Shown here: in pieces, positions 34,406 through 43,347 of the stretch
Numbering within the stretch: position 1 is the first letter of the stretch
How the letters are laid out: each line of letters opens with the position of its first letter
NCBI GenBank assembly: GCA_964469215.1
Contig: CAYXYB010000001.1
Span: forward strand, 797,704-861,703
Direction of reading: 5' to 3'
From: SKPS01 sp964469215
GTDB taxonomy: Bacteria; Bacteroidota; Bacteroidia; Bacteroidales; SKPS01
DNA: 64,000 nt
Notes under the pieces: model-generated
Told to the model about the DNA's origin: nothing
The model's input: only the letters and a program-made list of their open reading frames with translations
Databases searched by the model: none
Position numbers and translations under genes: made by a program

Positions 34406-35257
34406 TCAAAGGAAGGTGTCGGTAATAACTGCTGCAGACCATAACAGGCTGGCAATACCGTTAGTGGTGAAGAATGATATATTGACTCTTGAGATATTCG
34501 AAGCTGATATTATCAGGTGTTGGTAGATCAGCAATATCCCGAAAGCTGTTGTTCCTGTCCAGCCTGCAAGACTGAATCCGGCCTGAAAAGATACAGCCAG
34601 CATAACCAGGAAGCAAAAAGTATGGATTGCGGAAGAAACCATGAGTGATTTTTTCTTACCAAAGGCAGCAGGTATAGACCTAAGTTTGTGATTCTGGTCA
34701 AATGATTCATCCTGCAAAGCGTAAATGATATCGAAACCTGTCACCCAAAGAAGCACTGATACGGCAATGAGTACAGGTGTTACATTAAAATGTCCGGTTA
34801 CTGACAGCCAGGCACCCAGAGGGGCAAGAGCAAGGCCGGTGCCAAGAATAAAATGACAGAGTGCAGTGAACCGTTTTGTAAGGCTATACCCCAGGATGAC
34901 AATCAGGGCGACTGGACTCAGTGCAAAACAAATGGGATTGATGAACCATGCAGTAAGCATAAACAGGGTAGCATTTATCACAATAAACACAACGGCAGAC
35001 CGTGAGGAGACAATGCCTGAAGGTATTTCCCGTTTTTCGGTGCGTGGATTCATGGCGTCATAATTCCTGTCTGCAAACCGGTTAAAAGCCATGGCCGCGT
35101 TGCGTGCAAACATAACAGCAAGGATTACCAGCATCAGAAGCTGAAGGCTAAAGCCGGTTTCCGAATGTTTTAATGCAAGAAAATATGCAGCAATAGCGAA
35201 TGGCAACGCAAACAGGCTGTGACTGAATCTTACAAGTTTTAGATAGTTTTTTACCAT
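34406..35257 (-). CDS. UbiA-family polyprenyltransferase (MqnP-like)
   Basis: This 283-residue integral membrane prenyltransferase has about eight helices and the two aspartate-rich motifs of the family: NRFADRNYDAMNP (about 59) and DIIYALQDESFDQNHKLRSIP (about 180). Annotators often call it 4-hydroxybenzoate octaprenyltransferase. In Bacteroidota it more likely prenylates a menaquinone precursor of the futalosine pathway (MqnP), since these organisms do not make ubiquinone. No mqn genes lie beside it, so the pathway assignment is inference. It diverges from the methyltransferase gene. The 253-base gap to nqrA shows nothing beyond A+T-rich sequence. Confidence 0.85.
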   Translation of the reverse strand: MVKNYLKLVRFSHSLFALPFAIAAYFLALKHSETGFSLQLLMLVILAVMFARNAAMAFNRFADRNYDAMNPRTEKREIPSGIVSSRSAVVFIVINATLFMLTAWFINPICFALSPVALIVILGYSLTKRFTALCHFILGTGLALAPLGAWLSVTGHFNVTPVLIAVSVLLWVTGFDIIYALQDESFDQNHKLRSIPAAFGKKKSLMVSSAIHTFCFLVMLAVSFQAGFSLAGWTGTTAFGILLIYQHLIISASNISRVNISFFTTNGIASLLWSAAVITDTFL

Positions 35258-35326
35258 TTGGTTACAAGGTAAAATTATAACATCAAACCTACGTGTTTTT
35301 TTAATTCCCCGCTACGAAATAAGGAG

Positions 35327-35335
35327 TATTTTTGC
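35327..35335 (+). promoter_or_regulatory. -7 box of the methyltransferase gene (TATTTTTGC), leaderless arrangement
   Basis: TATTTTTGC is followed by ACC and then the ATG. The start codon lies five bases after the G of the box, at the expected transcription start (+1 or +2). Confidence 0.55.
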
Positions 35336-35338
35336 ACC

Positions 35339-36121
35339 ATGAATATTTTGAATCTTATAAAAATATATATTCCTTATCTTTTAAGTTCCAGAAGCCCTGG
35401 GCGCGCCGGACTCCCTTTGCCTGCTGATATATTTTCCAAGCAACCGTTAACCGGTTTTATTGATCCGGTTAAATATGAAGCTTATGAAAAGTTCCGGGAT
35501 GAAATGTTAAGTAACAAGACGAAGATAGATGTGACAGATTACGGGTCAGGAGAGAGTGAAACATACAAAAGGAGTATTGCTTCCATTGCCTCAAAATCTT
35601 CACAACAAAGAAAGTACACCGAGCTGCAATGCAGGCTTATTCATTATCTGAAGCCTTCGAACATTCTTGAAATGGGGACATCACTTGGGCTAACCACCTC
35701 GCTGTTTGCAATGACAGCCCCTGAAGCACAGATTATTACAATGGAGGGGTGCAATAATACCGCTGACCGTGCTGGCGAACTTTTCCACAAACTTGATCTC
35801 AGCAACATCACCATGATCAGAGGGGAGTTCGATAAAACCATCGATAAGGTTTATAAGCGCTTTGGGAAAATGGATTATATCTATTTCGATGGCAACCACC
35901 GGATGATACCAACCCTCAATTATTTTCTCAAAGCATTGTCGCACAGTTATGATCATTCTGTGTTTGTATTCGATGACATAACCTGGTCTGACGATATGCA
36001 AAATGCATGGTTTGAAATAAACAAACATCCGGGCATAACACTCTCTCTTGATCTGTTTACCGTTGGCATACTGATGTTTGACAAAGGATTTCAGAAGAAG
36101 AAGATTACACTGAGGTATTAG
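35339..36121 (+). CDS. Class I SAM-dependent methyltransferase-like protein
   Basis: This 260-residue protein has a Rossmann-like core of about 140 residues: NILEMGTSLGLTTSLFAM (motif I, a GxGxG-like SAM loop with GTSLG), IITMEGCNN (acidic residue at the end of strand 2) and YIYFDGNHRMIP (motif IV). It resembles the O-methyltransferase group whose strand 4 ends in a D-G-N-H motif. The N-terminal 100 residues carry no known domain and the substrate is unknown. The gene begins at the predicted transcription start and is followed after 20 bases by a CoA-binding protein gene. Confidence 0.75.
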   Translation: MNILNLIKIYIPYLLSSRSPGRAGLPLPADIFSKQPLTGFIDPVKYEAYEKFRDEMLSNKTKIDVTDYGSGESETYKRSIASIASKSSQQRKYTELQCRLIHYLKPSNILEMGTSLGLTTSLFAMTAPEAQIITMEGCNNTADRAGELFHKLDLSNITMIRGEFDKTIDKVYKRFGKMDYIYFDGNHRMIPTLNYFLKALSHSYDHSVFVFDDITWSDDMQNAWFEINKHPGITLSLDLFTVGILMFDKGFQKKKITLRY

Positions 36122-36141
36122 CAAACAAAATAATTCCGGTT

Positions 36142-36594
36142 ATGATATCAAAAGCCATAATTGACAGTTTTTTGCAGCAAAAGCACATTGCGGTCGCAGG
36201 TGTATCACGTAACAAGACCAAATTCGGCGCAATAGTTTACAGGCACATGAAAAAGAACGGGTATGATGTATATGCAATAAATCCGAATATTTCTGATCTT
36301 GAAGGTGACATTGTTTATCCTGATGTTCAATCCCTTCCGGATGAAGTGACTGCCATAATCACGGTCACCAAACCCGATATCACACTCAATATAATAAAGG
36401 GTGCGGTTGATAAAGGTATAAGGATGGTATGGATGCAAAAGGGGTCGGAGGGACCCGAAGCCCTGAAACAGGCAGCAGTGTCCGGCATAACCACCATCAG
36501 CGGTAAATGCATTATGATGTTTGCTGACCCGGTTAAATCAATACACAGGTTTCACAGGTTTCTAATGAAACTGTTCGGCAAATATCCGGCCTGA
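36142..36594 (+). CDS. CoA-binding domain protein (YccU-like)
   Basis: This 150-residue Rossmann-fold CoA_binding_2 protein has the opening KHIAVAGVSRNKTKFG (nucleotide loop), YAINPNISDLEG, the switch-like TVTKPDITLNII, VWMQKGSEG and a final GKCIMMFADP with the conserved cysteine. These small proteins bind CoA and may sense or protect acyl-CoA pools. The enzymatic role is unknown. It is convergent with ppnP, 15 bases apart. Confidence 0.85.
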   Translation: MISKAIIDSFLQQKHIAVAGVSRNKTKFGAIVYRHMKKNGYDVYAINPNISDLEGDIVYPDVQSLPDEVTAIITVTKPDITLNIIKGAVDKGIRMVWMQKGSEGPEALKQAAVSGITTISGKCIMMFADPVKSIHRFHRFLMKLFGKYPA

Positions 36595-36609
36595 CGCTGG
36601 TTCCTTCGT

Positions 36610-36891
36610 TTATTCGTAATTGCAGATGTAGGTTGTGTCTGATAAAACCTTTACCCGGAATTTCACATCCTTTTCAACCCTGAAAGTATTAAAGGGTTTA
36701 TAGGTTTCCCACTCAGCTTCTTCTGGCATTAAGACATCCATCTCCCCCGATGTAACGGTCATAAATTCAACCGTCGATGTCCCAAACTCGTATTCACCTG
36801 GTTTCATGACCCCAATAGTTGCCGGGCCTACAGAACCTAAAAAAGCAAGCGACTTAACCCTGCCGTCGAAATACTCATTTACTTTGATCAT
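36610..36891 (-). CDS. ppnP: Pyrimidine/purine nucleoside phosphorylase (PpnP, cupin)
   Basis: This 93-residue single-domain cupin (formerly DUF1255) splits several nucleosides with phosphate to the base and ribose 1-phosphate. Its sequence follows E. coli PpnP: MIKVNEYFDGRVKSL, then IGVMKPGEYEFGT, EFMTVTSGEMDVLMP and the end TTYICNYE. I use the second ATG, since it aligns with the family N-terminus. Confidence 0.9.
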   Translation of the reverse strand: MIKVNEYFDGRVKSLAFLGSVGPATIGVMKPGEYEFGTSTVEFMTVTSGEMDVLMPEEAEWETYKPFNTFRVEKDVKFRVKVLSDTTYICNYE

Positions 36892-37032
36892 ATTCAAATT
36901 ATTTATTATATCTGATACTTTTTGGATTCATTGTGGCATTAAAATAAAACCACAGAAACGTGCGGTTAACATCTTAGAAAGCTGTTTAGTCGCAGAGTTG
37001 GTCAGTATTAATGAAAATTTTTAAGTTCATTA

Positions 37033-37434
37033 TCAGAAGGGGAGGTCATCGTCTTCCGGACCTGGAGCAAACGGATCACCATTATTTTCATCGCCCTGTT
37101 GATCATCAACTACTGTCACTGAGCTATCGTCAGGCACAGATGTAACCGCGGAAGCATCATCGGTTTTCTTTTCCACCTTCCATGCTTTTACATCTGTATA
37201 CCATCTGCCATTATATTCACGGCTTTCAATGTCAATACTGGCAACAATTCTGTCATCTGTTTTCAGGTTGAACTGATCAATCCTGTCTCCCCAGACCATA
37301 ACACACACATGCCTGGGGTATTGTCCGGTTGAAGTTTCAAGTATGAATGTCTGTTTTTTCCAGCGGCCATTACGCCCTTCTCCTTCCTGTAAAGGATGGA
37401 TCTCTTTCACTGTTCCTTCCAGTTGTAGTTCCAT
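37033..37434 (-). CDS. DUF3127 protein with an SSB-like acidic C-terminal tip
   Basis: The first 90 residues are the DUF3127 domain, an OB-fold-like module common in Bacteroidota (MELQLEGTVKEIHPLQ, GRWKKQTFILETS, RIVASIDIESREYNGRWYTDVKAW). The last 45 residues are acidic and disordered and end in DDDLPF, the same tip that single-stranded DNA-binding proteins use to recruit replication and repair partners. A nucleic-acid role is likely but not proven. It is 2 bases downstream of the DUF364-like gene in the same operon. Confidence 0.8.
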   Translation of the reverse strand: MELQLEGTVKEIHPLQEGEGRNGRWKKQTFILETSTGQYPRHVCVMVWGDRIDQFNLKTDDRIVASIDIESREYNGRWYTDVKAWKVEKKTDDASAVTSVPDDSSVTVVDDQQGDENNGDPFAPGPEDDDLPF

Positions 37435-37436
37435 AA

Positions 37437-38183
37437 TTAATCTGTGATTTCTAATGATTCGGCAAAGTTACAAAAAATGTCATCAGGACGTTTAAGAAAA
37501 ACCTTTTGCATATTGCCGGAAAATTCAGGTGTTCCACATCCTGATCTGATCATGTTGATTACAGCTTTATCGTGCGGTTTGAAGATTGATCCGAACAACA
37601 CCTTTACCCTTGTGTATCTGAATATGTCAGGATGCATTATCGTTGAAGGACCAAGCATATAAATATCGGAGGATTCAGGCACAATATCAATGATCTCTTT
37701 AAGGGTTTTGTTGAAAATGGTTGTTGAACTTAAGATTACGGTATCAGAATCCCTGATGGCATCATTCATCTCACTCACCGGCGAGAGGTATTTATTTTCA
37801 ACAAGCAGGTCAAAGGCTTTAACAGGTATTTTTGAATCACGGAATTTTTTATGCAGGGTTCTGAACCAGCCTATCATCACTACTTTATGATAACTTTTGA
37901 AATCAATCTCATCGAAAATATCACGGTTATCATCATACTCATTATCGTAGTTCAGAAATGCATTGAAATATGCATTGAGGATAATGCGGTGTGTAGTATT
38001 GCAGATATTGACATTAAATCCAGGTGTAATTTTTTCGGCCACATTACCCAGGGTAGCACAAACACCTATGCGGCCATCCTGAAGGATGACAGCAGTATAT
38101 TTTTCACCGATTACCAGTTCGCTTACAAGGTTTTGTTGATATCCATACTTCTTGTAAAAATGACGCAGCGGATCAAAAGGCAT
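37437..38183 (-). CDS. DUF364/DUF4213-type Rossmann-like protein (putative heavy-metal chelation domain)
   Basis: This 248-residue protein has an N-terminal enolase-like part (SELVIGEKYTAVILQDGRIGVCATLG) and a C-terminal Rossmann-like part (HKVVMIGWFRTLHKKF, DTVILSSTTIFNKTLKEII, IYMLGPSTIMHPDIF, VLFGSIFKPHD). This is the order in DUF4213-DUF364 proteins proposed to chelate metals, and often seen with Mo and other metal genes. No enzymatic activity can be claimed. It is the first gene of a two-gene operon with the DUF3127 gene. Confidence 0.75.
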   Translation of the reverse strand: MPFDPLRHFYKKYGYQQNLVSELVIGEKYTAVILQDGRIGVCATLGNVAEKITPGFNVNICNTTHRIILNAYFNAFLNYDNEYDDNRDIFDEIDFKSYHKVVMIGWFRTLHKKFRDSKIPVKAFDLLVENKYLSPVSEMNDAIRDSDTVILSSTTIFNKTLKEIIDIVPESSDIYMLGPSTIMHPDIFRYTRVKVLFGSIFKPHDKAVINMIRSGCGTPEFSGNMQKVFLKRPDDIFCNFAESLEITD

Positions 38184-38209
38184 AGGCGTGAATTATTGGT
38201 TTTACAAAT

Positions 38210-38217
38210 CAAAATTA
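38210..38217 (-). promoter_or_regulatory. -7 box of the DUF364-DUF3127 operon (TAATTTTG)
   Basis: On the minus strand TAATTTTG fits TAnnTTTG, with a leader of about 23 bases. The -33 element is unclear. Confidence 0.4.
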
Positions 38218-38345
38218 GTAAAATTTTTCAATACGATATTAAACAAAAGTGAATAATATGTGTTTTTTATCAGACAGGTGCTATAAGGGTATTAGTAACA
38301 TGAGATTTAGAATAGTAATTTTATTATAAACAGAAGAGATCCTAT

Positions 38346-39983
38346 ATGAATAATGCAATATTCCAATATGGATTGCCCGGAAATGAGCCAGTGCGATCCT
38401 ATGTTCCGGGCAGTCGTGACAGGCGGCAATTGGTTGCAGAGCTGGAGGGTTTAAGCAATAGTGTAATGGATATACCGCTAATTATAGGCGGTAAGGAGGT
38501 TCGAACCGGTAATACGGGGAAAGTTGTGATGCCTCACAAACATAGTCATGTTCTTGCCACATATCATATGGCAGGGGAAGAGGAGGTTAAGCTGGCAATT
38601 GGAGCAGCTCTTGATGCTCATAGGGCATGGAGCACTGTTTCATGGGTTGAACGGGTGAGTGTAACTTTAAAAATAGCCGAACTGATTGCCGGAAAATACA
38701 GGCATCTTCTCAATGCGGCAACAATGCTGGGACAGGGGAAGAACATCTATCAGGCTGAGATCGATGCTGCATGTGAAACGGTTGACTTTTTGCGTTTTAA
38801 TGCTCATTTCATTTCAGAGATCTACGATGACCAGCCGGTTCAGGAAAAGGGAATTGTAAACAGGCTTGAATACAGGCCACTTGAAGGGTTCGTGTTTTCG
38901 GTTACACCTTTCAACTTTACGGCAATTGCTGCAAATCTCAACCTTGCACCGGCAGTGATGGGTAATACATTGGTGTGGAAACCTGCCGGCACAGCACTTC
39001 TGTCGAATTATATCCTCATGAAGATTTTCATGGAAGCCGGTTTGCCTGCAGGAGTTATTAATTTTATCCCGGGAAAAGGTTCAATGATAGGTAATATTGC
39101 ACTGGCACATTCTCAGCTCGCAGGTGTTCATTTCACCGGTTCTACTTCTACTTTTAACCAGATATGGACAACAGTATCAAAAAACCTGCATCATTACAGA
39201 AGTTATCCCAAGCTTGTTGGTGAAACGGGGGGGAAGGACTTCATTGTAGTTCACAAAAGTGCAGATCCTGAGCAGGTGGCAACAGCTTTTATCAGAGGTG
39301 CATTCGAATACCAGGGGCAGAAATGCTCGGCTGCATCAAGGGCCTACGTTCCAGAAAGCCGCTGGCCTGAGATTCGTGAATCTATGTTAAGGATGCTGGA
39401 TGAAATAAAAACAGGTGAGCCAACTGACTTCTCGAATTTCATGAATGCCGTTATTGATGAATCCTCTTTCAACAACATAATGTCTTATATTGATTATGCA
39501 AAGGCTTCTGATGAAGCTGAAGTTGTATCTGGAGGTAAAGGCGACAAATCGAAAGGATATTTCATAAGCCCAACAGTGATAGTTACAACGGATCCACATT
39601 TCAAAACTATGGAGGAGGAGATTTTTGGCCCGGTGCTTACGGTTTATATTTACAAGGATGAAAAGTACGATGCAATGCTGAAGCTAGTTGATTCAACTTC
39701 ACCTTATGCACTAACAGGTTCGGTATTCTCGAATGACAGGAATGTGCTTGCAGAGACCTGTCGTATATTGAGATATGCAGCCGGCAATTTCTATTACAAC
39801 GATAAGCCAACCGGTGCGGTTGTGGGTCAGCAGCCATTCGGTGGCTCCAGGATGTCGGGAACAAACGATAAGGCTGGAAGCCACATGAACCTGGTAAGGT
39901 GGACTTCACCCCGTACGATCAAAGAGACACTTGTGCCACCCACGGATTTCAGGTATCCTTTTATGAGGGAGGAGTGCCACTGA
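38346..39983 (+). CDS. pruA: L-glutamate gamma-semialdehyde (1-pyrroline-5-carboxylate) dehydrogenase
   Basis: This 545-residue NAD-dependent aldehyde dehydrogenase oxidises glutamate semialdehyde to glutamate in proline and arginine breakdown. Family segments are EGFVFSVTPFNFTAI, VWKPAGTALLSNYI, GETGGKDF (catalytic Glu region), EYQGQKCSAASR (catalytic Cys), EEEIFGPVLTVYIY and AVVGQQPFGGSRMSGT. It is the monofunctional type, with no PutA proline dehydrogenase domain fused. It stands alone, convergent with a glycosyltransferase gene, and no hairpin terminator separates them. Confidence 0.96.
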   Translation: MNNAIFQYGLPGNEPVRSYVPGSRDRRQLVAELEGLSNSVMDIPLIIGGKEVRTGNTGKVVMPHKHSHVLATYHMAGEEEVKLAIGAALDAHRAWSTVSWVERVSVTLKIAELIAGKYRHLLNAATMLGQGKNIYQAEIDAACETVDFLRFNAHFISEIYDDQPVQEKGIVNRLEYRPLEGFVFSVTPFNFTAIAANLNLAPAVMGNTLVWKPAGTALLSNYILMKIFMEAGLPAGVINFIPGKGSMIGNIALAHSQLAGVHFTGSTSTFNQIWTTVSKNLHHYRSYPKLVGETGGKDFIVVHKSADPEQVATAFIRGAFEYQGQKCSAASRAYVPESRWPEIRESMLRMLDEIKTGEPTDFSNFMNAVIDESSFNNIMSYIDYAKASDEAEVVSGGKGDKSKGYFISPTVIVTTDPHFKTMEEEIFGPVLTVYIYKDEKYDAMLKLVDSTSPYALTGSVFSNDRNVLAETCRILRYAAGNFYYNDKPTGAVVGQQPFGGSRMSGTNDKAGSHMNLVRWTSPRTIKETLVPPTDFRYPFMREECH

Positions 39984-40018
39984 AAGTGATCAAGGTATTT
40001 GTCTTTTCTTTTTCTCTT

Positions 40019-40990
40019 TTAATCTGAAGAGTAGTGGTTTAAACCTACACCTGGGCAGTTGGTTTTATCTATAATATAGAGCTGCCGGTTTCTGACCGAG
40101 TTGTTTATTCTGCTGATATATTCACCTATTATTCCGATTGCAATAAGTTGAATGCCTCCCAGGAACATCATGCTTATCATCAGTGATGTCCAGCCACTGA
40201 TTGTGGTTTTCAGAAAAAGATGTGAGTAAAGGGCATACAGAATAATCAGGAAAGCAATGAGCGACACAGCCATACCGGCATTTGTCACAAATCGCAGCGG
40301 GGAGTTTGAGAAACCTGTTATCCCATTCAGGGCAAGGCGGAGCATTTTTCTGAAAGTATATCCTGTTTTTCCTGCCTTCCTTGGGTCACGTGAGAATTCA
40401 ACAAAGGTTTGTTTAAAACCTATCCACGCTATCTGGCCTCTCAGGAATTTGTCGGGCTCAGGCATTTTTCGCAGTTCCTCAACAACTTGCCTATCAATAA
40501 GCCTGAAATCACCGGTGTCGAGTGGGATGTCTATATCAGTGATTCTGTTCAGAATTCTGTAGAACCATCTTGCAGTGGCCTTCTTGAATACACTTTCACC
40601 TTTGCGGTCAATCCTTCTGGCATAAACAACCTTATAACCCTGAATATATTTTTCCCAGAGCTCAGGAATCAGCTCAGGGGGATCCTGAAGATCACCGTCA
40701 ATGATCACAACTGCATCACCTGAGCAATGATCGAGTCCGGCACAGACAGCTACCTGATGCCCAAAGTTGCGACTGAAGCTTATATACCGAATACGAATAT
40801 CCTCATCAGAGAAAGTTACAAGCTTCTTTAAGGTTTTATCGCTACTGCCATCATCAACGAAGATAAGCTCATAATCTTCAGTAATTAACCGGGCACTATT
40901 GGTGATCCTTTGCACCAGCTCCGGTATGTTTTCCTCTTCATTCATCACCGGAATGATCACACTCAGTTTTATTTTCTTACATTCTGTCAT
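40019..40990 (-). CDS. Family 2 glycosyltransferase, polyprenyl-phosphate type (GtrB/DPM1-like)
   Basis: This 323-residue protein has a catalytic GT-A domain: LSVIIPVMNEEENI, ELIFVDDGSSD, SRNFGHQVAVCAGLDH, IIDGDLQDPPELI and TGDFRLIDRQVV. Two C-terminal helices (about 233-255 and 268-292) and the end GEYISRINNSVRNRQLYI follow. This layout is that of enzymes that load a sugar onto undecaprenyl phosphate, such as GtrB. The sugar donor is unknown. Confidence 0.93.
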   Translation of the reverse strand: MTECKKIKLSVIIPVMNEEENIPELVQRITNSARLITEDYELIFVDDGSSDKTLKKLVTFSDEDIRIRYISFSRNFGHQVAVCAGLDHCSGDAVVIIDGDLQDPPELIPELWEKYIQGYKVVYARRIDRKGESVFKKATARWFYRILNRITDIDIPLDTGDFRLIDRQVVEELRKMPEPDKFLRGQIAWIGFKQTFVEFSRDPRKAGKTGYTFRKMLRLALNGITGFSNSPLRFVTNAGMAVSLIAFLIILYALYSHLFLKTTISGWTSLMISMMFLGGIQLIAIGIIGEYISRINNSVRNRQLYIIDKTNCPGVGLNHYSSD

Positions 40991-41130
40991 AACTTTTCGT
41001 TTTCGGTCATAATCAATACTTCCTTTAATCCTTTGTGAATTCCCTTGTTTTACTTATGGTTAACTTCATCTGTATACAATGAACACAAAGCAAGTAAAAA
41101 ATTTCATAACAACAAAGATCACATTGATGT

Positions 41131-41139
41131 TATCTTTGC
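41131..41139 (+). promoter_or_regulatory. -7 box of thiF (TATCTTTGC)
   Basis: TATCTTTGC fits the consensus. The transcription start near 41142 leaves a 14-base leader to ATG 41156 and excludes the longer reading frame upstream. Confidence 0.6.
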
Positions 41140-41155
41140 AAAAAGATCAACTTCT

Positions 41156-41746
41156 ATGGATGAACAGGAAATAAGGAACAAGTTGTCAGCATACAGTGTT
41201 GGGATTGCGGGTTGCGGTGGCCTGGGTTCCAATTGTGCTGTGGCTTTGGCCAGGGTTGGGATAGGAAGGCTTGTAATAGTTGATTTTGATGTTGTGGATC
41301 AATCGAATCTTAACAGGCAATACTATTTCAGGAATCAGACAGGAGAATCAAAAGTGGATGCTCTTTGTTACAACATCTCCATGATAGATCCTTTGGTGCG
41401 AGTCGAAAAGCATAAAACTTTTGTGACATCAGCCAATATACAGGATCTTTTTGGTGGCTGCGATGTTGTTGTTGAAGCTTTTGACAGGGCAGATCAAAAA
41501 ATGATGTTGATAGAAACCATTCAGGAGTTAATGCCTGAAAAACCTCTGGTTTCGGGTTCCGGTATGTCTGGATGGGGGATGAACGAAAGCATCATCACAG
41601 TAAGGAATGGCAGCTTATACGTTTGCGGTGATCAACGCACTGAAGTGTCAGAAAACAGCCCCCCGCTAGCTCCAAGGGTTGGTATTGTAGCAAGCATGCA
41701 GGCCAATCTGGTTCTTGAAATACTGCTGAAAAATAATTTGAAATAA
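41156..41746 (+). CDS. thiF: ThiS adenylyltransferase ThiF (E1-like)
   Basis: This 196-residue E1-like enzyme adenylates the C-terminal glycine of ThiS for sulfur transfer in thiamine thiazole synthesis. It has the nucleotide loop GIAGCGGLGSNCAVALAR, VDFDVVDQSNLNRQYYF, KVDALCYNI and EAFDRADQKMMLIE. It resembles the short ThiF type without the zinc tetracysteine of MoeB. I use MDEQEIRNKL because the promoter lies downstream of earlier in-frame starts. It is followed after 19 bases by thiS. Other thi genes are not in the window. Confidence 0.85.
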   Translation: MDEQEIRNKLSAYSVGIAGCGGLGSNCAVALARVGIGRLVIVDFDVVDQSNLNRQYYFRNQTGESKVDALCYNISMIDPLVRVEKHKTFVTSANIQDLFGGCDVVVEAFDRADQKMMLIETIQELMPEKPLVSGSGMSGWGMNESIITVRNGSLYVCGDQRTEVSENSPPLAPRVGIVASMQANLVLEILLKNNLK

Positions 41747-41765
41747 AAGCAACCTTTTCGACCTT

Positions 41766-41969
41766 ATGAACATCATTTTGAATAACCGGCCGGAGATTAT
41801 CGAAGCATCCTGTTTAACAGTGAAGGAGCTGCTTAAACTCAAGAGGTTTACATTCAAGCTACTGGTGGTAAAAATAAACGATAAACTGATTAAACGAGAC
41901 TATTATGAGACTACTATAATCAATGAAGGTGATAATGTAACGGTGATGCACCTTGTAAGCGGAGGTTAA
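41766..41969 (+). CDS. thiS: Sulfur carrier protein ThiS
   Basis: A 67-residue ubiquitin-like protein ending in HLVSGG, the diglycine tail that is adenylated and thiocarboxylated. The core NIILNNRPEIIEASCLTVKE and the INEGDNVTVMHLV strand fit ThiS. Its position directly after thiF supports the assignment. Confidence 0.88.
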   Translation: MNIILNNRPEIIEASCLTVKELLKLKRFTFKLLVVKINDKLIKRDYYETTIINEGDNVTVMHLVSGG

Positions 41970-42017
41970 TATTTAAAGCAGAACTGGTTAAAAAACAATA
42001 TAAAACCAAAGAATGAC

Positions 42018-42575
42018 ATGAAAAAACAACGATTCATTGCTCCACTTATCATGCTGTTGATGATTGTGGTGGCTTATTCCTGTGACACATCCCTGGATAA
42101 CGGATGGACAGATCCCCCAAAGGATGTAAAGGGGTACAAACCGGTTTATGTCCCCGCAGCCGCTGCTTATACTGTGTCGATAGAAGCACCCCAGACTCTG
42201 AAAAAGCCGGGTAAGATTTACATTTACGGCGGTCTGCTCTTTATTGTAGAGAGGAATGCCGGTATACATGTTGTCAATAATCAGAACACTTCCAATCCCC
42301 AATTCGTCCACTTTATCAAGGTGCCGGGATGTGTGGATGTAGCTGTAAAAAATGGTATGCTATATGCCGATAATATTACTGACCTTGTGGTTTTTGACAT
42401 CACTAATATTAACAACATCAGTTTTAAAAGCCGTGTAAAAGATAGTTTCCCTAATGGACTGAAATTATATCCGGAGATGGCAAGTAATCAGTATTTTGAA
42501 TGTGTTGACACCACAAAAGGCATTGTAATTGATTGGGAATTAACCACTTTAAATAATCCAAAATGTTACCGATAG
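42018..42575 (+). CDS. Lipoprotein with LVIVD-like beta-propeller repeats (short)
   Basis: A lipoprotein signal ends at AYSC (residue 22). The rest holds two to three LVIVD-like units (GKIYIYGGLLFIVERNAGIH, then KNGMLYADNITDLVVFDI). At 185 residues it is too short for a full propeller. The 3' end overlaps the next lipoprotein gene by 13 bases, so the two are translated together. Probable surface or periplasmic lipoprotein of unknown role. Confidence 0.75.
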   Translation: MKKQRFIAPLIMLLMIVVAYSCDTSLDNGWTDPPKDVKGYKPVYVPAAAAYTVSIEAPQTLKKPGKIYIYGGLLFIVERNAGIHVVNNQNTSNPQFVHFIKVPGCVDVAVKNGMLYADNITDLVVFDITNINNISFKSRVKDSFPNGLKLYPEMASNQYFECVDTTKGIVIDWELTTLNNPKCYR

Positions 42576-43342
42576 CACAAAACAAAATCAACCTGCTGCT
42601 GTTTGCAGCGGTGATAGGCATCCTTTTTGGATGCTCGAAGGAGTCAGACAGCAACTTCACCGGTGACACAAAAGGTCCCGGAAGTGGTAAAGGTGGGTCA
42701 ATGGCCCGCTTTACAATTGCCTGTGACCATCTTTATGTGGTCGACGAAACATCCCTGTATGTTTTCAGCATTGCTGACCCGGCAAACCCCCAGTTCGTTA
42801 AGAAAAATGAAATAGGTTTTGGAATTGAGACAATCTTTCCTTTTGGTAATTATCTGCTTATCGGATCATCAACCGGCATGTTCATTTACAGTATCAACAA
42901 CTGCGAGTCGCCTGTTCAACTGGCTGTGTTTTCACATGTTCTCAGTTGCGACCCTGTTGTTGCCGAAGGGAATACTGCTTACGTCACCCTGCGTGCCGGT
43001 GGTAATTGCCGTGTCGGCTTTACAGAAAATCAGCTTGAAATCATTGATATATCTGTCATTAATCAGCCAAATATCACGGCAGTGCACTCTATGGAAGAAC
43101 CCTGGGGTTTGGCTGTTGAGAACCAGTTTGTTTATATATGCCATAACGACAAGGGATTAGGCATATATAATGTTTCAAACCCTTATAATCTTGTGCTACG
43201 TAAAAAATTACCCGATATTAAGTCATACGATGTGATCCTTAACAATGGTGTGATGATAATTACCGGTCCTGGTGGCATTTACCAGTATGATTACACTGAC
43301 CTGGACGATATTACGCTGCTTTCGACGATCCCTGTGCCCTGA
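42563..43342 (+). CDS. Lipoprotein with LVIVD-like repeats
   Basis: This 259-residue lipoprotein (signal ends ILFGC, Cys 24) has a GPGSGKGGS linker and then about four blade-like repeats: DHLYVVDETSLYVFSIAD, GNYLLIGSSTGMFIYSI, NTAYVTLRAG and NQFVYICHNDKGLGIYNV. LVIVD proteins form surface propellers. It follows a homologous shorter lipoprotein and precedes a barrel-like protein, which suggests an envelope complex. No function is known. Confidence 0.8.
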   Translation: MLPIAQNKINLLLFAAVIGILFGCSKESDSNFTGDTKGPGSGKGGSMARFTIACDHLYVVDETSLYVFSIADPANPQFVKKNEIGFGIETIFPFGNYLLIGSSTGMFIYSINNCESPVQLAVFSHVLSCDPVVAEGNTAYVTLRAGGNCRVGFTENQLEIIDISVINQPNITAVHSMEEPWGLAVENQFVYICHNDKGLGIYNVSNPYNLVLRKKLPDIKSYDVILNNGVMIITGPGGIYQYDYTDLDDITLLSTIPVP

Positions 43343-43347
43343 GAAAT

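Noticed and set aside
36945..37010. Possible second copy of the AACCGCAGAG-type repeat near 36.9 kb
   Set aside because: It shares only short words (CGGTTAA, CGCAGAG) with the MITE-like element and has no inverted ends.
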